The notes under the pieces: generated by a model
Database searches by the model: none
Told to the model about the DNA's origin: nothing
What the model saw: the letters and a program-made list of their open reading frames with translations, nothing else
Part shown: positions 11,870 through 24,189 of the stretch, piece after piece
Layout: each line of letters starts with the position of its first letter
Position numbering within the stretch: the stretch's first letter is position 1
Translations under genes and position numbers: made by a program
From: Limnanthes douglasii subsp. nivea
Taxonomy: Eukaryota; Streptophyta; Magnoliopsida; Brassicales; Limnanthaceae
Assembly: GCA_036936605.1 (NCBI GenBank)
Contig: JAUPFV010000005.1
Location: forward strand, 4,701,670-4,765,669
Length of the DNA: 64,000 nucleotides
Direction: 5' to 3'

Positions 11870-12790
11870 TTATTATATAATTCTTTTATTATATATGCAA
11901 ATATATTTTTGGTAATTTTTATATAGTAACCATTACAAAGCATAGAGCAAGTCACAAAACATATTTTATACTAGTTGAGAATATAAAAATAGAGGAAAGA
12001 CCTTAGCACTTGCTGAATTTCATGATTGAGGAGAAGAAGGAAAAGAATTGAAAAGTGTTAACACAAGCCCATGTGAGGAGCATATACAAATCACTTTTTT
12101 CTTAATAGGTTAGGGATTAGCAGGGGTGATTATGTAGGTAATAGGTATGTTTAAGTATAAATAAACAAACATATCATAATCATGGTTATTAAAGTAAAAA
12201 GCAACTTTCCATTTTAGCCGGAATTGAATTATTTGATAAAAAAATCATATCAGCCTTGAAAATAGACTTGGAATATGCTATGTTGATGACTTAAATTTCA
12301 TATAAAAAGGTTGATTTATTCAAGTAATATTCAAACCATTAAATAGTGGTTATTACATAATTATATTGTGTAAAATGATGTCCATATTTTGTTATTAGTT
12401 TATAAAATTTTAAGGGGGATCTCACCATTAGGCTTGGCCAAATGAAAAATTATTGGTGGAAGATTCTTGGAATAAGATATTTTTATGTGTAATATCGATG
12501 TAGTCCAGATAAGACTTCAATGTTATTTAGTATCCAAAATATAGCTATCGCCTATTTAATATTTTTTTTAATTGCAACTCAATATCTAAATTTTATAATA
12601 CTAGTAAATATCCTAGATTATTTATACAAGGCTTTTACATGAAACATAGAGTGGTGTTGGTATATAATTTGCGAGATGTTTGAAAATATCCTACTTTTTG
12701 TATATGCGAGACGTTAATATGTTCTCTATGCAAGATTAGACATAGTTATTATGTATGACGCATTGATTGCTCCCAACTGTTTCCGAGTAG
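11870..12790. other. AT-rich spacer
   Basis: No gene or repeat could be supported by reading both strands. Confidence 0.55.
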
Positions 12791-13606
12791 TTCAATGCAT
12801 ATAAGCAATGTCTAAAGCTCGAGTATGCATTTTCAAAGGTAAAACTGCAATTGTTTCTCTTAGCGAGTTTGAAGACTTCAAAACTATTCAAAAGTATTTG
12901 GAAAGTAGATGAGATGTGTTGGTTAGAGGTAAATACATAATTACCTATTGTTACGGTGATGATATGAATTATTTATTGACGAAAGAGATGGGTTTACGGG
13001 TTTGCTAGTACTATTTGACGTTGAGCGTTTAGTTTTCTTATAGAAGAGTATGCAGTAGATAAAGTTGCTGAAAAAATGCATAAAGATTCTAGCATAAGTT
13101 TTTTTGAAGCCTCAAATAATCAATTAATTAAAAGGGGAGAGTAGTACAGGTTTAAGTTTTTTTTTATCATAAGAAAAATAACTTGCTAATATTGGTTGGG
13201 TTGATGTAATTACAGGTGTTGGTCAAGTTTTTTTATCAAGGTGTTGCAACTCTAAGGTTATTTTTATGTCGTTGTGCCTTAAAGTATGGTTTTTGTTTCA
13301 AATATATGCATAATACAAGATCTAAGATAACTGCTTATTGTGAAAATAAAGTATCAACTCGATGTAAATGGAGACCTTATGCATCACTTGATTCTACTGC
13401 CGATTTCATGATCATTAAGCGGTTTATTCAACTGCATACTTGCAACTCCAATTTTTCCGAACAACGTAGGAAAAATTTACATCCAAAATGTGTAAAATCA
13501 TGCAATTATGTGACTGGGAAAATTGTAAAATCGTTGATTGAGCAAGACTAAGGTTTGAACATTTCTTATGGTCTTTCATGGAATACTTTAGAAAAATCAA
13601 GGAGGA

Positions 13607-13619
13607 GGGGGGGGGGGGG
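13607..13619 (+). repeat. G13 homopolymer in the MULE frame
   Basis: A run of 13 consecutive G bases lies inside the transposase frame and encodes Gly-Gly-Gly-Gly, where related proteins have a less glycine-rich stretch. Confidence 0.95.
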
Positions 13620-13917
13620 TTTCAAGGATAGTTCAACTTCATTTAATTTACTTAAGAGATACTTCACAGGATCTAAGAGTCGTAATATTACGACTGACTT
13701 CCATTTGGAATATACTACGGGAAATAACTTCAAGTCGTGTTTTATGACATTCAGTTATTGTCTTCAAGATTTTCATTCATGCTATCTAATTTTATTTGTT
13801 GATGGATTTTGTTTTACCGACAATCATATGGGAGTATTGCTCTCTACCATATCAAAAGATGGTAACAATTTTAGGTTTCATGCTAATCTGTTTTTTATTT
13901 TATACATGTAACATAAG

Positions 13918-14090
13918 ATTCGTGACCACATGGTCACGCGAAACCTGTATGCAATAGTCTTAGCTCCCAACATGCGGTTCGTGACCATATGGTCATGCGA
14001 GATATGTATGCAATAACGTTACTTACCACCATGCGGGATATGATATAAAAAACATGCAACCGTGAATAGATGGTTCTTCGAGACCTGTGA
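13918..14090. repeat. Palindromic minisatellite in the MULE intron
   Basis: CGTGACCA-CA-TGGTCACG at 13921 and TGACCATATGGTCA at about 13982 are hairpin-forming cores of two copies of a 59-bp repeat. A decayed third copy follows near 14061. The array lies wholly inside the inferred intron. Confidence 0.8.
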
Positions 14091-14949
14091 AACAAATATT
14101 TCAAGACTATATATACATATAATACGATTTTAATTTTTTTTTCAGGTATATTTCATGTCGTATTTGGTAATTTTGGTTGTAAAGATGTTGACAATCGGCT
14201 ATGTTTCTGGAGAGTTTGAAACGTCATTTCTTTAAACGTAAAAACACATCTATTTCGAACCATCATTTAAGTATCATTCATGTTGTTTTTGTCTTATATC
14301 CAAATTGTTATCATGCCTACTATATTTTCCATTTTGTTAAGAATTTGAGGTATGTTCTCACTCGTTCTAATGAAAAGTTTAAGTCGGTAATGATTTATAG
14401 GTTTCCACAATTTGCTTATGCTCCAACGATAGACATTTTAATAAAAAGGCTTGAAGTGTTTATTGGTGAAGTATTTCTTGATAATTTACCTCGGGACAAA
14501 TACGTTAGTAAAAATTACCAAAATGGATGTTTTTATTATTTTTATTTTTATTTATTTAAAATTGACTTATGATTCTATATTTAAGTTAAATATAATATTA
14601 TTTCAAATTAATTTTATCACAAGAAGTGTTATTATTGAGAAATTACAAGAAAACTTTCCATAATAACCCACAAGCATGAGTAAATTGTGTATCTCTATTA
14701 TATCACGATGCCTCGACCATTAATTTATGATAATTGAGATCTAATGTAGTTCCATCGCTATTAACTGTATTACCTTAAAATGTCACATCAAGTAGCAAGA
14801 GGTCACACTTATTTAAATTTCCATATAAATGTTCATTTTGTAGTTAATGTAATATTAATTTTAGATGTTTTCGGTGTTCAATTTCGTTCTTTGAATAGAT
14901 TAAAATATTGTTGATAAGCACGATAAAAAGTATATCAAGGAGCGGTATA

Positions 14950-17600
14950 AATCTTATATGTATTGGATCCGTGAATATTGGACGTATTTCCTACGACAAA
15001 TGACATCATAAAAAAATTAAAGTTTTGATATCTACTATGGATTGTCGTTTTATATCACAACTCCTAACTTTTGTTTGATGATATCTTGATATCAAATCCA
15101 TCTTTAAGAATACACATGCACCTTTCATTTAGTAAAAAAAATCACGAATTCTGGAAATAGATATTATTTTACAATATTCACTTTGTGTAGATATCAATAA
15201 TCTATGCATGGTAAACAATACACCCCCATTGAGAGATATTTGGCTTTGTAAAACCGTATTGTAATAAATTATATGACGATACTTTCAAATCATTCAGTTT
15301 TATTGGCGCCATACACTATGGTGAAATCAAAATTGGTGATGTACCAAGAACTAGATCGGTCATAAACTCAATTGGTATTTCGATTATTGGAACGGGTTAT
15401 TTTTCAAGTAACACATTTAGAAATTTCTAAACTACTTGAATATCTTGTAACTAAGTAACTGGTTTTGAACTATTGATGGCGTAAATTAGAATTTTATTCA
15501 TATCATTTGTTTAAACTCTCTCTAGCTTTAACCATCAAAATTAGACTTGTAGGTACAATCCTAAGCTCGCCATAAAATATAAACTCTACATTTACGAATA
15601 TTTTAAAAACCATTATTTTCCTACAGTAATTTATCAATGCATGATATCTAGACATCAAGTCCATTCCCTAAATAATTTTAAAGTAAATATTCAATGACAG
15701 TATTTCAACTACCAGTGTCCTACCTTCTAACGTAATAGGAATATTCTTATACACGTGGTCTATAACCATCATACGCTAACAAGCTTGATACTTTAAACTT
15801 ATCACTCGAATTTACTATAGGTTTATCTATATTTCTAAAAATCTAATATGAGATAACTGAATACATAGCTCTAGAATCTTCAATGGATGTGAGACTACAT
15901 TATAAACATATACGATACATTTTACAACATGAGGTGTTGCATTAATATATCATTATGTCATCGTGAACACTCGATCTTGATTACTTATCCCATTATTACT
16001 TTCCACTTCGTCGTTGTTCTTCAAAAAGTGAATGACTTCTGCCATGACCTCTACCTTGATATCATGGTCAAGCTGATGAACACATCATTCAGGGACTGAT
16101 ATATAGTTCATAGATATTTGTCATAGGTGTTCATGTTCGTAAAAAAAGTAGTTGGTCTGAATGACGTACTTTCTTTAATAATATGGCCCATTCTTCCACA
16201 ATGATAACATTACTTTTCATTGATTCTTAAGCGGATGGATGACCCATAAAAAATCTTGATAAATTACCAGCACTATCAATAAATGAGCTAGTTTGACATG
16301 ACATGACGAGACCACATCGTCGACTAAATTAATATTTGAAGTCTTGATATAATATAATAACTATTAAATTCTACATTCTCAAATTCTCTTATTGTTGTTA
16401 TCACCTAGATATTGACAATCTCAACTAGGAGTGGCAATCTAGGACTTGTCCTGTCTGTCCCGACCCGATTGGTTTTTATCCGGTCCAACATAGAACGGGC
16501 CAGGTACGACTTTAGAAATTATAACCCACAAGCGGGTCGTGTCGGGTTCAGGTTTCTAATTTGTCCGTTCTATTCCAACTCGAAAATTATAAATTATATA
16601 AAAAGAATATATTATATAAATAATACATATATAAAAATATAATATATTAAAATTAATGTCCGCGGATCGGACCGGGTTGACCGACGGACATGAACGGACG
16701 AGCTCGTGTTTGAAAATATTAGGCCCCGAGTGAGTCAGCCTGGATTCAGACTCAAGTATCCAAAAAGCATGCCCGGATGGGCCGAATTGAATCCGGCCTG
16801 TGAATGTCCCATTGCTATCTATAATCTTCACCATGATTGTTCTCTGTCATCATGATTTTCTTTATTAAACTAATATGATTTTCCACCTCCGCCAGTGTCA
16901 ATTTTACATGTATTTTGTATTGTAGTCCATCTTGAAATGATTGACATCTTTCTTCTTAATTACCCACGAGATGTAGTGCATAATGAGATAACATTGTAGA
17001 GTTTTCTCAATATATCAACATAAATATTTTACTTTTTTAAATTTTAAAATCTTTTTGCTTCTCTTGTGTATTCGATTTTGGAAAGATTTTTTTTCTATTA
17101 AAACATGTTTAAAAATTTCCAAGGTCATTGTCTCGCTATGGGTAGTAGTAGCAAATTTTATATGGTCTTTCATATTTTTCCATCACTGATGAACTTGCTT
17201 TGTAAAACAAAATACAACTATACTTAATTTATTGTTACTTCATACCTGTATCACTTTAAATATATCTTTAGTTATTCCTAATCACATTTCAAATTCATGT
17301 AGACTTTTCATACCAAAGTATTTTGGCGGGTTATAATTTTTGAACTGTTTATAACACTTTCTCGGATAATCTTTCCTCTTATGTGATTCTACCAAAATTA
17401 CTTTAATTTGAGTCAAAATATATATTCATCATATCCAACATCCAAGGTTGTACTCCATGATTGTAACAATGTACTTTGAGGTTTAATTACCTCTTCATCT
17501 TGCCTAGTATGTGCTCATAGTCTGTTGTCCTCAGCATGTCGCATCTATATGAGACCTCTCAAACCTAGGTTGTAATACCAAATTATCATGTCCTGACTTT
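14950..17600 (-). pseudogene. Ancient chromovirus-type Ty3/gypsy relic
   Basis: Read on the minus strand, TTTGGTATTACAACCTAGG near 17555 looks like a decayed Met-tRNA primer-binding site with its usual leader. Gag words follow at 17330-16980 (KDIFKVIQ, then a QWWKNMKDH-like block). After a MITE insertion, RT remnants at about 15370-15000 include LGTSPILISPYSV and CVFLKMDLISRYHQTKVRSCDI, the motif A region with its first catalytic Asp (KMDL). Frameshifts and stops are frequent, so I list it as one relic rather than separate genes. The family call is good and the boundaries are approximate. Confidence 0.65.
16425..16822. mobile_element. hAT-like MITE
   Basis: About 398 bp, GC-richer than the surroundings. 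The left end CTAGGAGTGGCAAT and the reverse complement of the right end (ATAGATAGCAAT) form imperfect terminal inverted repeats of the (C/T)AGGGGTGGCAAT type common in plant hAT MITEs. The flanking 8-mers AATCTCAA (16417-16424) and AATCTTCA (16823-16830) match at 6 of 8 positions, in keeping with the 8-bp duplications of hAT elements. The interior repeats CGGGTCG and GGACG-like words and has no transposase. It sits in the gag part of the older chromovirus relic. Confidence 0.7.
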
Positions 17601-19142
17601 CATAAGTTCTATGAAAATATTATAAATAAAAATGATATTCGTATATAACTAAAAAATAAAAGATAAACCTTTACGTTATATACATACACGTTAACGACTC
17701 AAACGTGTTGACATCTAATGTGAAAGTGAATAAATCACTATAATAAAATTCTCTACACGATTCTAAATTTAAAATCACCGAAAACTGTACTAATCAGGCC
17801 AACCACCGATAAAAAATACTAGGTATCTCCTAAAGTATGCCACATGACTTGCAAGCTAAAATCATAGTTTTATCTCTAACATGCACATGAAAATTATACT
17901 TGAACTAGATATAATCTCAATAGTCAAACGTAAGATTATATTTGAGCTAGACCAAATTATCAAGATTATTTATATATAAAAATGTGGTAATGTGTGTAAG
18001 ATTATGTTTGATTAAATCGAATTGTTAAATTAATTTATATATAAAAAATAGAATGAGTTTTTTTCTTTATTATTAATTTATACTTCAATTTTGAATTATT
18101 ATTTTTATTATTAGTTTTTTAATACTTAAAAAAAGTCAAACAATTTACATTTCTTTTCACATATCAGGATATAAAATACATATTATAAACTACATAAAAT
18201 GAAAATAAAATGAAGATCATTAAAAAATAAGTTTGCAAAACAAATTGTGTTCTAGTTGTAGAATTATGTGTAATTTGGTTGCTAAAAAAAATTATGTTCT
18301 AGTTGCAGAATTACATGTAATTTTATTGCAAAAATAAGAAGAATTTTTTTTTTCAAAAATATCACTCATGAATTTCGTTTTGTTCGTCTTTTTAAAAATA
18401 GAAATATATATATTTTTGAGTTCTTTAAGTTATAGTTTGAAAGATATGGAGGTTTGAAGGTTAAAATAACTAATTGTTGAAAACTCTATATATTTGTCTC
18501 TTCATGGATATTAAAGCTTTTAAACTTCAAAACCTAAACAATTATTAGTAATTTTAATTCTACCAAAGTCGTTATCACTGACTCTCCCATAATATATCCA
18601 TGTGTAATTTATCCATCACCGGTTAATATAGTAACCTATACATATACATATTTTAAGACGGAATATAATAAAATTATTTTGAAGTTATTTTTTATAGACG
18701 AACGATTATTTATTAAAAATAGTTTTAATTTGCTAAATTATCATATTCCAACAGGATTTTGACTTTTGAAGTTATTATTAACCAAAATGACTTTAGAAAC
18801 TCCTCCATAAAAAATATATGCGAAACTTTATGACTTTATTTTTCTTTAGTTTAAAATAAAAATTTCATTTTCAATCACAAATTATATTCATTTAAAAAAT
18901 TAAACCAAAATCTTAAATCAAAATCAATTCTATTGAATTCAATTTCTGAAAATCTTATTACGCGAATAGAAGACGAAGTTTTAAAAAAATCATAAAATAA
19001 ACCAGGCATGACTTCTGGAAAAGCTAGGTCGATAAATATCTTGTAGTGCTCAATTCAAAACAATTGCTATGATTTTTAAAATCCATTTATCATTTGAATA
19101 AGAAAAGAGGCGGTGCAAGTGAGAAAAAACATAAGGTGTTTG
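17600..19142. other. AT-rich spacer
   Basis: No gene is supported. A 46-bp tandem duplication (TTCTAGTTG(T/C)AGAATTA units) lies at about 18250-18330. Confidence 0.6.
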
Positions 19143-19556
19143 TGACATATACCATATGTCCGACAACTATGTAGTTGTTTCTAATAGACGCAAATTGACC
19201 TTATATGTCACTCAGATATCAGAACTCGACAAAATTGATATCCAAATTCTGTTTTTAGAGTCCAAAAATCCTATTTTACTGTTTCTTAATTTTTTTTTAG
19301 AAAAATATTTTAAATAGTGAATCAAATTTGACTGCATTCAAATTTGATTTAATTTTTATTTTTAATATTTTTATTTTATTTTTTAGATTATTTGATTAGG
19401 GTTTTTGATGTCTCCGATATTAAGAATTTGATACCACAATGTTAAGACAATTGTTTTTGTTGAATTAAAATTAAATATTTTATGTTGTTGAACTTCATAT
19501 TACCCTTAGATTATGGTATATCTGTCGTTGTTTATTTTCTTCAGATTTCTGCTGCA
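19143..19556 (+). repeat. 5' LTR of the deleted gypsy element
   Basis: Ends in GCTGCA five bases before the primer-binding site. It shares blocks such as CCTTATATGTCACTC and TTTGATTAGGGTTTT with 20917-21330. The start is approximate. Confidence 0.7.
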
Positions 19557-19639
19557 TCAGTTGGCACCAGAGCCTCAGTTCTTGCTACGAGGGAAGTATG
19601 TTTCTAAATCTCGATTGATCTGATTCAAGGTCTAAAGAA

Positions 19640-20030
19640 GAGAATGAAATATTTCATTCTTATTGCACAATTGAGGGAAAGATTTCCAACTTCATAACCA
19701 ATCGGGGTAGTTATGAAAATCTGATTTCTGAAAGGTTTGTTCAGAAACTACCATTGAATACTGAAGCTCTTCGAAGCCCTTGCAAATTGGCCGAGTTGAA
19801 GGCGGACAACGAGGAAACATTTTTTAAGCGTTATATAGTGTTTTTTTATCAGTGCTTATAAAGATAAGGCATGGTGCGATGCTGTTAGTATGGATGATTG
19901 TCATATGCTGTTAGGACTTCCGTGGAAATTTGATATGAATTCTACACATAATGGTAGAACAAATTGCTATAGGTTTTTGTGGAATAATAGTAGGATCACA
20001 TTGTTGTCATCTAGAGAAATGTTTCCATAG
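19640..20030 (+). pseudogene. Gypsy aspartic protease fragment
   Basis: Across two frames the translation shows IEGKI, ENLISERFVQKL, SKRY, then KDKAWCDAVSMDDCHMLLGL and PWKFDMNSTHNGRTNCY. These are characteristic of the pre-RT protease region of plant Ty3/gypsy elements. The active-site motif, usually D-G-G-S, reads N-R-G-S, so the catalytic Asp is gone. Frameshifts near 19850 and a stop near 20030 also break it. Confidence 0.7.
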
Positions 20031-20344
20031 AAGTTTAATAAGATGGTGGACATAAGATTCAAGCTATGAACAAACAAATTCATCGTGTAGAGGATCCATT
20101 TATGTTTGACAAACTCTCCTACGGTGAGTATGATGATGAAAATATCTTTAAAGCTGCATGAAGACCAATATTTGCAAAGATAATATATGATGAGTATGAT
20201 GATGAATGGAATGATGAAGATCTAATTAATGTTGAGGAGAAACTTGTAGATTGGGAAACTGTCTCAAGCTTCAGTAGACCATACTACATCGCTCCAGAGG
20301 TTGTGTTGAAGAAGCACTCTGAACCAGTAGATTTTATCGTGTAG

Positions 20345-20776
20345 ATGCATTTTCCAAGTATTTTATGTTATCCTAAAATTGAACCTTTGTTTTGGTTCTC
20401 TTTGGATGTATGTTGTTGTGTTGGGAAAATAGAAGATGATATTTTTGTGTTTGAGATAATAAAACGACTAATGGAAAAAAATAGTGTTTTAATGGAGAAA
20501 AGATTACGTTTTGTAATAGAACCTAAAGGAGTTTTGGGTGATTGTTGGGGAAAGAAAACGAAGAAGAAGAAGTCAATAATGAAATATTGTAGTGTTTTAA
20601 ATTTGTTGACAGAAATATACTCTAAGGAGGTGATCCCAAATATATGTGATTTTGAATTGGGAATGAGTGGATTATGGCTTCTTGTTATTCATGGGTTGAA
20701 GCCTCCAAAACCACCACCACCCATATCTTCATGGCAGGTTGACATACATTCACCATCGATCACTGTAGAAGAATAA
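20345..20776 (+). CDS. 143-codon open frame, unrecognised
   Basis: An open frame in the interior of the deleted gypsy element, between the protease fragment and the 3' LTR. Visible features are a Cys-rich start, a lysine run (KKTKKKKS) and a short polyproline stretch (PPKPPPP). I recognise no domain. It may be polyprotein spacer, an unrelated insert or chance, and there is no sign of its own promoter. Confidence 0.25.
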   Translation: MHFPSILCYPKIEPLFWFSLDVCCCVGKIEDDIFVFEIIKRLMEKNSVLMEKRLRFVIEPKGVLGDCWGKKTKKKKSIMKYCSVLNLLTEIYSKEVIPNICDFELGMSGLWLLVIHGLKPPKPPPPISSWQVDIHSPSITVEE

Positions 20777-20916
20777 GTTGTTTAGTCTGCTTGACTACGT
20801 CTACCACAAGAAATTGATAAAGAAACAAATGCAAGATTTAGTGAAGAAGTTGAAGAGGTGGCTAATGATGATCACATTGAGAATTTGAGGGCGAATTATT
20901 TTCAATCGGGAGACGA

Positions 20917-21330
20917 TGATGTAGGCAGACGACCCAAAACTATGTAGCTATCTGGACAGATGTAAATGGGCCTTATATGTCACTCGGGTATCAGAATCGA
21001 GCGAAATTGGTACTCAAATTGAACATCTTGACGAGCTCAACAATTATAAAAAACGTGACAGTCACGAAATTTGGTTATCAAGTTCTGTTGTTTAGAGTCC
21101 GAAAAGCCTATTTTACTATTTTATTTTAGGAAAATGTTTTAATTAGTGAATCAAATATGATTTCCTTTATATTTGATTTAATTTTTGTTTGTAATATCTT
21201 TGTTTTATTTTTAAAAATATTTGATTAGGGTTTTGGATGTCTCCTATATAAAACATATGATACCCTAATGTTAAGACAATTATTTTTGTTGATTTAAAAT
21301 TAAACACTTTGTTTTATCGATAATATAGTG
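20917..21330 (+). repeat. 3' LTR of the deleted gypsy element
   Basis: Preceded by a purine-rich GGGAGACGA tract. It aligns with the 5' LTR from AACTATGTAG to about 21325, beyond which the last part of the LTR is not recognisable. Confidence 0.65.
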
Positions 21331-22279
21331 CGGATTTGTTTATATTCCAACCTAAAAATACATCAATCTTGATATTTTTGTTTGGTTATTTTAAAGAACA
21401 TCAAAAATCAAATAAATTGTTTATTTGTTTGATTTAAATACATTCAATTCAATGATTTTTTGACTTTTAAATCTCGAGACATGAGCATCTCAAAAAATAA
21501 ACATAAAAAACCAAAACATAAAACAAATTAACCAAAAAATAAAAAAATAAAACAAAATTATAAATAATAATAAATAAAATAATAATTTAAATTACCAAAA
21601 TATTAAAAATAACAGATTAATGTTCAAATTATTCTGGACATTACTTAATAATCATTAAAATTTTAAAATAATCCAAAAGATCATATTTTCTTTTTCTTTA
21701 ATAATCAATTAGTTTAACAAGTTTTATCTAGCTTTTTGTTTTTCCGAATACCCCTTTATGAGATTATTGTCATGAAACACCTTAAAACAAAACTAAAAAG
21801 CTTCTAACATACAATGCACTAAACTATTGATTAGAAAATTCGAAATGATGAATCGCGAAAAAGAAAAAGTAGGTCCATAAGAATCATCTATATCAAGTCA
21901 CACACAGACATCTTAGTACTGGTAGATAGTTTTCAACCCTAAAACCTGACACGAATTGAGAGCAGTGAAGACTGGTAATAATATACGTTTCGGTTAATGG
22001 TTGGACAATCAATATATAGAAGTGTTTTTCGGACCAATAAAGAAATATGGTATTGGTTGTGCTTTGAAGACAACTATTCCCACTTTAACTCTCACTTATA
22101 AAGTTTTTCTCTGTTTGTCGCCCATTGCATTTGGACCAACTTATATTTATCGTACTTGCATTAATAATTTCATGTTTTGAGCAAAAAAAGTATACTATAT
22201 TTATGCACATGATTGATGGGAGAGTTCAATAGAAGTGTGGAGTAAATAGGATAGTGCGACCTATTTACTGGCATTGTTG

Positions 22280-22700
22280 TTTTTAGGGTATATATATATA
22301 TATATATATTTATATATAAAGTAAATATAATTATATTTTAAATATTGTTTAAATATGCAATATTTGTTACGTTATTATATATATTTATTGAATTTTAATT
22401 AAATTTTATTAATTAAAATTTAAATATAATTATATTTTAGATATTATATATACACAAAACTCGCAAGTTACTAGACATTTATTCAATTTATATGAGATTT
22501 TATTGATTAAAGTTTAAATATAATTATATTTTAGATATTATATATATACAAAATTTTATATCTTATTATATATATATTTATTAAATTTATATGACATTTT
22601 ATTTATTAAAATTTAAATATAGTTATATTTTTAAACTTGGTACATTACTATATATATTTATAAAAAAATGTTATGAGATTTTATTTATTAGTGTTTAATT
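22280..22700. repeat. AT-rich degenerate tandem repeats
   Basis: (AT)n at 22289-22309 is followed by about four diverged copies of a roughly 90-105 bp unit. The unit contains TTTAAATATAATTATATTTTAG and GATTTTATTTATTA-like words. Confidence 0.7.
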
Positions 22701-23094
22701 TTTTTTAAACTTATGCTATTATTATTGAGTGTATTTATTCATTTTTAATGTATGAGGATACATAAATAATTAAGTTAAAATTCAATTTTAAAAAAATCTC
22801 ATTTTTAATTTTTAAATACATAAACTGTTAATAAATAATTAAATTAGAAAAAAAAACTGAAAATGGGTCTTGGAATGCGGAGTAGACTGGTTGATTAAAT
22901 ACCTAAAATAAACAAAAAATTTTAAAGTTAGTCACAAAAATTATAAAAACAATTAACATAAATTATTATAACCATTAAATATATAAAAAATAAAACAACT
23001 TTTTTAAAAAACATTAATAAATTTAGGGATGCTAGTTTAAAAAAAATTAATGACTTAATAATAAAATAAATATTAAAAATAAAAAATAAAAAAT

Positions 23095-23195
23095 AAAATT
23101 GGCTTGCACAACGGTGCAGGTCCTGCACCGATAGCGTACTGGGCTTACGCACCGATGGTGCGCCTGGCGGAGCCCACTGGTGCCGGCTGGGAAAT
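23095..23195. other. GC-rich hairpin block
   Basis: An abrupt GC-rich patch of about 100 bp in AT-rich DNA. CGGTGCAGG-T-CCTGCACCG (23112-23130) is a perfect 9-bp stem with a one-base centre. CGCACC-GAT-GGTGCG (23148-23162) is a 6-bp stem. GCACCG recurs several times. Confidence 0.85.
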
Positions 23196-24189
23196 GGCAA
23201 AAAACACAATTTTTTTTCCTAATTTAATCTTAAATCTAATTTTTAAATTAATTCTAATCTATGATTTTCACTAAAAACAACTTAACAAAATCATAGAAAT
23301 TAAGTCTAAACAATAAAAAATCCTTAATCAAACAAAACATCAAATCTAAAAAATACTTACTTTGCCGAAAAAATTAGAGAGAAATAACATATATGTTAGA
23401 GAGAAGTAATAGTGAATATGAAATGTTAGAGGAAAAAATGAAGGGGAGAGATTTAATAAAAAAAAGGATTTATATAATTTTTGTAAAAAAATAGGTATAC
23501 TTATACCACATTTGGGTAAACTCAAAATTGGGTATACTTAAACCACATTTGGGTATATATAGCTTGAACCATCTATTAAATTAATATTGAAAGAAAATAT
23601 ATTTTGGTTTGGTTAATACTATTTTTAATATGATTTTTTGTTAGTTATTTTCGGTACGGGCTGAGCAAATATTTTCTTTATTACTTTACTTTTTTATAAA
23701 AAAATCGTCAAAATTTCTATCAATTAATAACTCTTGTTTGGTTTTAATCCATAATAAGATTGTTCATTATTGGTTTTTTTGCTGAATTAGAGAAAAATAA
23801 ATCTCAGTTACCACAACATGTGAAACTAAAAAAAATACAAAAATATATACATATATTAACCCTATTGAGATATTGATTTATTTCATAGAACTACGTATTT
23901 GAAAAACATCCAATAAAAATGACATAAAAAGAGATGCAAGAACTGAAAAGACAAACACAAGAGCTAGAAATCAAATATTAATAAGATCAAGTGTATCCCA
24001 TTGTGGAGCTTATGTGTTATTCGTAAAGATGAAATATCCATCTCTAAAGTTGTGTATATATTATTGAAAACAGAACAAAATTATCATAAAGAATAGACAT
24101 TCTTTGCTTATAACCGATGGGTTTTGCTATCAACTCCAATGAGTGACAATGCACTCAAAAATAGATTTTAGATCTTGATATCACTAGTT

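Larger units (their letters stand above)
12800..14600 (+). pseudogene. Mutator-like (MULE) transposase relic
   Basis: Near 12860-12980 there is an N-terminal segment with DFKTIQKYLES and GKYIITYCYGDD-like words. The frame at 13216-13551 holds a C-rich DNA-binding region (RCKWRPYAS, then IKRFIQLHTC) typical of DBD_Tnp_Mut. After one stop, 13555-13875 holds ISYGLSWNTLEKS and then ILFVDGFCFTDNHMGVLLS, the segment with the first catalytic Asp of the MULE DDE domain. A probable intron (about 13877-14145, ending TTTTTTTTCAG) follows. The next exon (14146-14530) has CFWRV, ISNHHLSIIH (where SDR with the second Asp is expected) and YPNCYHAYYIFHFVKNLR. The lost second Asp and several lesions show it is inactive. 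Terminal inverted repeats were not found. Confidence 0.8.
19143..21330 (+). mobile_element. Internally deleted Ty3/gypsy LTR element
   Basis: Direct repeats at about 19143-19556 and 20917-21330 act as LTRs; the 3' copy loses similarity over its last part. Just after the 5' LTR, TGGCACCAGAGCC (19562-19574) is a slightly changed Met-tRNA primer-binding site. The leader resembles the TRIM-like element at 4697-5871. The interior is only about 1.36 kb. It keeps a protease fragment followed by unassigned acidic sequence and a C-terminal tail (ENLRANYFQSGDDDV) of the kind found just before the 3' LTR in plant gypsy polyproteins. RT, RNase H and integrase are missing, so it is a deletion derivative. 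Confidence 0.75.
21331..24189. other. AT-rich spacer with local repeats
   Basis: No gene is supported. It contains the AT-rich repeat field at 22280-22700, the GC-rich hairpin block near 23100, and a short duplication of GGTATACTTA...CCACATTTGGGTA at about 23493-23565. Confidence 0.6.

Noticed and set aside
18580..18690. Possible further Stowaway MITE (TTTTAAGACGGAATA)
   Set aside because: Only one end is suggestive; no matching left terminal repeat or TA duplication could be shown.
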